A DNA stretch of 64,000 nt, taken from Diacronema lutheri. Lineage: Eukaryota > Haptophyta > Pavlovophyceae > Pavlovales > Pavlovaceae. Both the position numbers and the translations under genes were made by a program. Within the stretch, counting starts at the first letter, position 1; the number at the start of each line of letters is the position of its first letter. The notes under the pieces were generated by a model, which saw nothing but the letters and a program-made list of their open reading frames with translations, searched no databases and was not told the origin of the DNA. Shown here piece after piece: positions 61,425-64,000 of the stretch. Location: positions 241,539 to 305,538 of the forward strand of contig JAGTXO010000047.1 in assembly GCA_019448385.1 (NCBI GenBank), given 5' to 3'.

Positions 61425-62332
61425 TGTTGCGGGCTGCGCAGCAGGGACGACGGGGGAATTGGCGAGCGAGGGTTGGGCGCAGATCAGCGTGGTGGCGCGG
61501 CAAGACGAGCGCGCGCCGGGCGCCTGGCGCGGAGGCGCCCCGCGCGAGGACGCGAGCCGCTTCTCGCACCGGACGGGCGCCCACGCGCAAGCCGGCTTTC
61601 GAGGGCTGGTGGATGGTGGCAGATGCCGAAACGGACACATGGAATGATGCGTCGGCGGCGCGAGCGCGGGACGATCTTGCCCGGGCAATTTTGCGCACGC
61701 TGCCAGCGCGCGTATGCGTGCGCATGCAGCGGGCGGCGCGCACGTTGCGCGTGACGGGGCGCCGAGCGGCACACCGGCGGGGACGCGCTCGCCGCTGCCG
61801 TGGCATCGTACGCTGCCTGCGTGCTGGCCCGCACGCACGTTGCCGGCGCGAGGGGACGGCGAGTGCGCCTCGGCCGAACAGGCGCGAACGTTACGCCCGA
61901 GCGCGTGGCCGGGCCCCGCCGACTGCACGCAGCGCCGGCCCAGGCGCGCATCCGCCCGACGCGGATTTGGACGACGCATCGACCGGCACGCCGAGCGTCT
62001 GCGCCCGCCTCGCGGCCGTCGCGCCGGCCCCTCTTCGGCCCGAGGCCGCACGTCCGCCGCGCGCCGCTTTGGCGCGCGGCGCGGCGCTCCCGGAACGCGC
62101 ATGGCACACGCGCGGTGCGCGGGGCACGCCCGCAACGCGCCATTCCAGCGCGAGCAGTTCGGCAAGCTTGCAGCGCGCGAAGCACCGGGCATGTGCCGCG
62201 GAAACACAGTTCGCTGTGTGCGCCGGCCGCGAACGACACGGCGTAGCGGCGCGAGCTGGCCGCCGGGGCCACGGGCGTACTGCCGTGGCGCGACGCCATG
62301 GTATGAGCATATAAATTCATCGGGGGTGGGGT

Positions 62333-62363
<31 letters not shown>

Positions 62364-62990
62364 GGTGTGGTGGGGGGGGGGGGGGGGGGCGCGTTGTGCG
62401 CACTTGGCGCGCGAGTAGTGCGAGTTGCGGGCGAGCCTCGTCGCCCACGGAGCCCGCCCCCGGCTCGGGCGGCGCGCCGCCTGCTCGCCGGGTCGCGCAC
62501 CGCCGTCGCCGCCGCTGCGCACGTTGCCCAGCTGCCGGCAGGCGGCAGGCGGCGGCGACGGGCGGCGGCGGCGGCTGCGGCTGCGGCGCGAGCGCGACGC
62601 CGGGCGGCGGCAGCGCCGACGGCACGCGCGTCAGCGGCGACCCACGCGGCGGCGGGCAGCGCGCCAGCGTGAGGCCCCTGCGCGCCGGCCGCATTGGGCG
62701 CCGCCCTGCGCCGCCCTAGAAGGGCGCGCAGGTACGCGGGCCGGTCGCGCGGCGCGCGGTGCTGGCGAGCACCCGAACGGCTGGCGCGTCCGGCGCGAGC
62801 GGCGCGGCGGGCGTCGCGCCGGCGGGTGCTGGCCAGCACCGCGCGCCGGCGGGCGCCCGCCGCCAGCCGCGCCGCCCGCCGCCGGCGCCGCGCGCGCCGT
62901 CCGCGCCCGCCGCCACCGCGCGCCGCTCGCCGCGCATTTCGCGCGCGGCGGCGACGGCGGGCCGCGGCGAGCGCCGCCGCCGCCGCCTCG
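61425..62990. other. No supported gene; contains TATA-like site and poly-G tracts
   Basis: Open frames on both strands are Arg/Ala-rich and lack motifs. An AT-rich site ATATAAATTCAT lies at about 62309-62320 beside two plus-strand G runs (62332-62361 and 62372-62389). From 62,440 to 62,990 the sequence is GCC/GCG-rich with no recognisable coding signal. Confidence 0.35.
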
Positions 62991-63004
62991 CCAACCGGCT
63001 GACC

Positions 63005-64000
63005 GCGCGGAGCACCTCTTTGAAGACGACGCTGCGCGTCACGAGGGTCCGGGCCGAGCGCAAGCGGACGCGCGACGTGTGCCCGACGCGCGAAGCGGCC
63101 ACGTGGACTGGCAGTAGCGTTAAGCACGGCTCGGCGAGCCACACGCCCGCGCACACCGAGCGCTTGCCCCTGCGCCTCGTTACGCCGGCCGCACCGGGAA
63201 CTGGCGGCGCATCCGCACAAGCGCGAACGTGCCGTCGTCGGGCGAGTGGTGGTCGACACGCGCGACGAGCACGGTGCTGTCGCGCCCGGCGGCCGCGCCG
63301 GGGCGTGCGCACTCGAGCAGCCCGGCCGCCGGCGCGCACGCCGCGCACGATCAGCCGCGTGCCGCCGCACAGCCCCTCGCCGGGCGAGAGGTTGCGCGGC
63401 AGCATCACCACCATCCCGGGCTTCAGGTCGAGGACGCGGTGCGGCATCTGCGCGTGCTCGAGCGAGTCGAGGAATTCGACCGACGCCAGCGCAATCTGCT
63501 TGCCCGCCCCGTCGTCGCGCCAGCTCGTCCGCCGACGCGCACCTCGCCGCCGCGCCCGGGAAGCGGCCGATCGCCAGCCAGTTGATCCGCGCCACGTCCG
63601 TCTGCTTGGCGCAGAGCACCGCGCGGTCGCACAGCGAGCCGTCGTCGGTCCAACACGTCGCGCCGTGGACAAAGTCGTCACGAGCTCCGTCGGGTAGGCC
63701 GAGCCCACGCGGATGGGGACGCCGCCGACGGCCTCGGGCAGCTGCACGGGATCGAGCGGGAATGCGCCGGGCATGGCCCCGGCCGCCGGCACCGCGCCGC
63801 GGAACGGCGCCGTCGCCGGGCCTGCGCAGCAGCTCCGCCCACTCGCCCGCCGCGCAGCGCGTCGCCCGTGTCGCGCGCCGCGCTCGAGGCGCGAACGTTC
63901 TCGACCAAGGCGTGCTGCCGATCGTGCTGCCACGGCGCCGAGTACTTGAGGCAGGAGCGCACGATCTGCGCGCGCGAGCCGCGCCGCACCACCGGCAAGC
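63005..64000 (-). pseudogene. Helitron-type Pif1 helicase, C-terminal half, broken by frameshifts and cut by window edge
   Basis: Motifs of Helitron/Pif1 helicases appear in the right order on the minus strand but in changing frames: LKYSAPWQHDRQHALVENVR (about 63900-63960), EWAELLRRPGDGAVP, LPEAVGGVPIRV and YPTELVTT, CAKQTDVARINWLAI, then VEFLDSLEHAQMPHRVLDL and LPRNLSPGEGLCGGTRLIV (63360-63480), MRRQFPVRPA (stop at 63182-63180), NEAQGQALG, GVWLAEPCL with VHVAASRV, and TRSVVFKEVL (about 63005-63035). The segment between RRQFPV and NEAQGQ lacks the usual hydrophobic residues, suggesting a small deletion. At least four frame changes are needed, so the copy is a pseudogene unless the assembly has indel errors. 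The N-terminal (Rep) part would lie past 64,000. Confidence 0.75.

Overview
The window looks like nuclear DNA of a very GC-rich, plastid-bearing, flagellated protist alga. A haptophyte (possibly a pavlophyte) is my best guess, from gene content and style, not from a database match. Supporting points: genes for porphyrin synthesis (ALAD) and plastoquinone/tocopherol prenylation (HST/HPT); a CEP164 distal-appendage protein, which implies cilia; spliceosomal introns; gaps of only 49-70 bp between several genes; and abundant G/C homopolymers and short-period repeats inside introns. Because stop codons are rare at this base composition, most long open frames here are spurious. I called genes only where a family signature, domain order or exon join supports them.

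Left part (1-37.1 kb): host genes. From left: an unidentified multi-exon secreted or plastid-targeted protein (minus); a PH-domain protein (plus); a CobW/COG0523 metal-chaperone GTPase (plus); splicing factor PRPF38B (minus); a trehalose-6-phosphate synthase/phosphatase-like gene with an N-terminal PX domain (minus); a small C4 zinc-finger protein (minus); CEP164 (plus); an IQ/leucine-rich-repeat protein (minus); homogentisate prenyltransferase (minus); ALAD/hemB (minus); a PTPMT1-like phosphatase (plus); and a Patched-type SSD/RND membrane protein (plus). Two divergent pairs are separated by only 49 and 62 bp, so they probably share promoters.

Middle part (37.5-57.0 kb): a mobile-element-like coding block, all on the minus strand. 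Open frames chain through plausible splice or frame junctions from an ATG at 57,027 to a stop at 37,571, roughly 6,000 codons. The order of domains is: a Ulp1-like cysteine peptidase, a weak restriction-nuclease-like region, a second Ulp1-like peptidase, a degenerate XPG/FEN1-like region, a YqaJ-type exonuclease, a chromodomain, and at the C-terminus a Fanzor (eukaryotic TnpB-like, RNA-guided nuclease family) with its RuvC residues present. The YqaJ domain, chromodomain and Fanzor N-terminal region lie in one uninterrupted frame of about 8.3 kb. This is the most exciting part of the window.

Right part (57.0-64.0 kb): decayed mobile-element sequence. It holds a possible LINE-type fragment (plus), a ubiquitin-specific-protease-like gene (minus), and the C-terminal half of a Helitron-type Pif1 helicase (minus) whose motifs sit in several different frames. 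The contrast between this frameshifted material and the intact block next to it suggests the Fanzor element is younger or still under selection.
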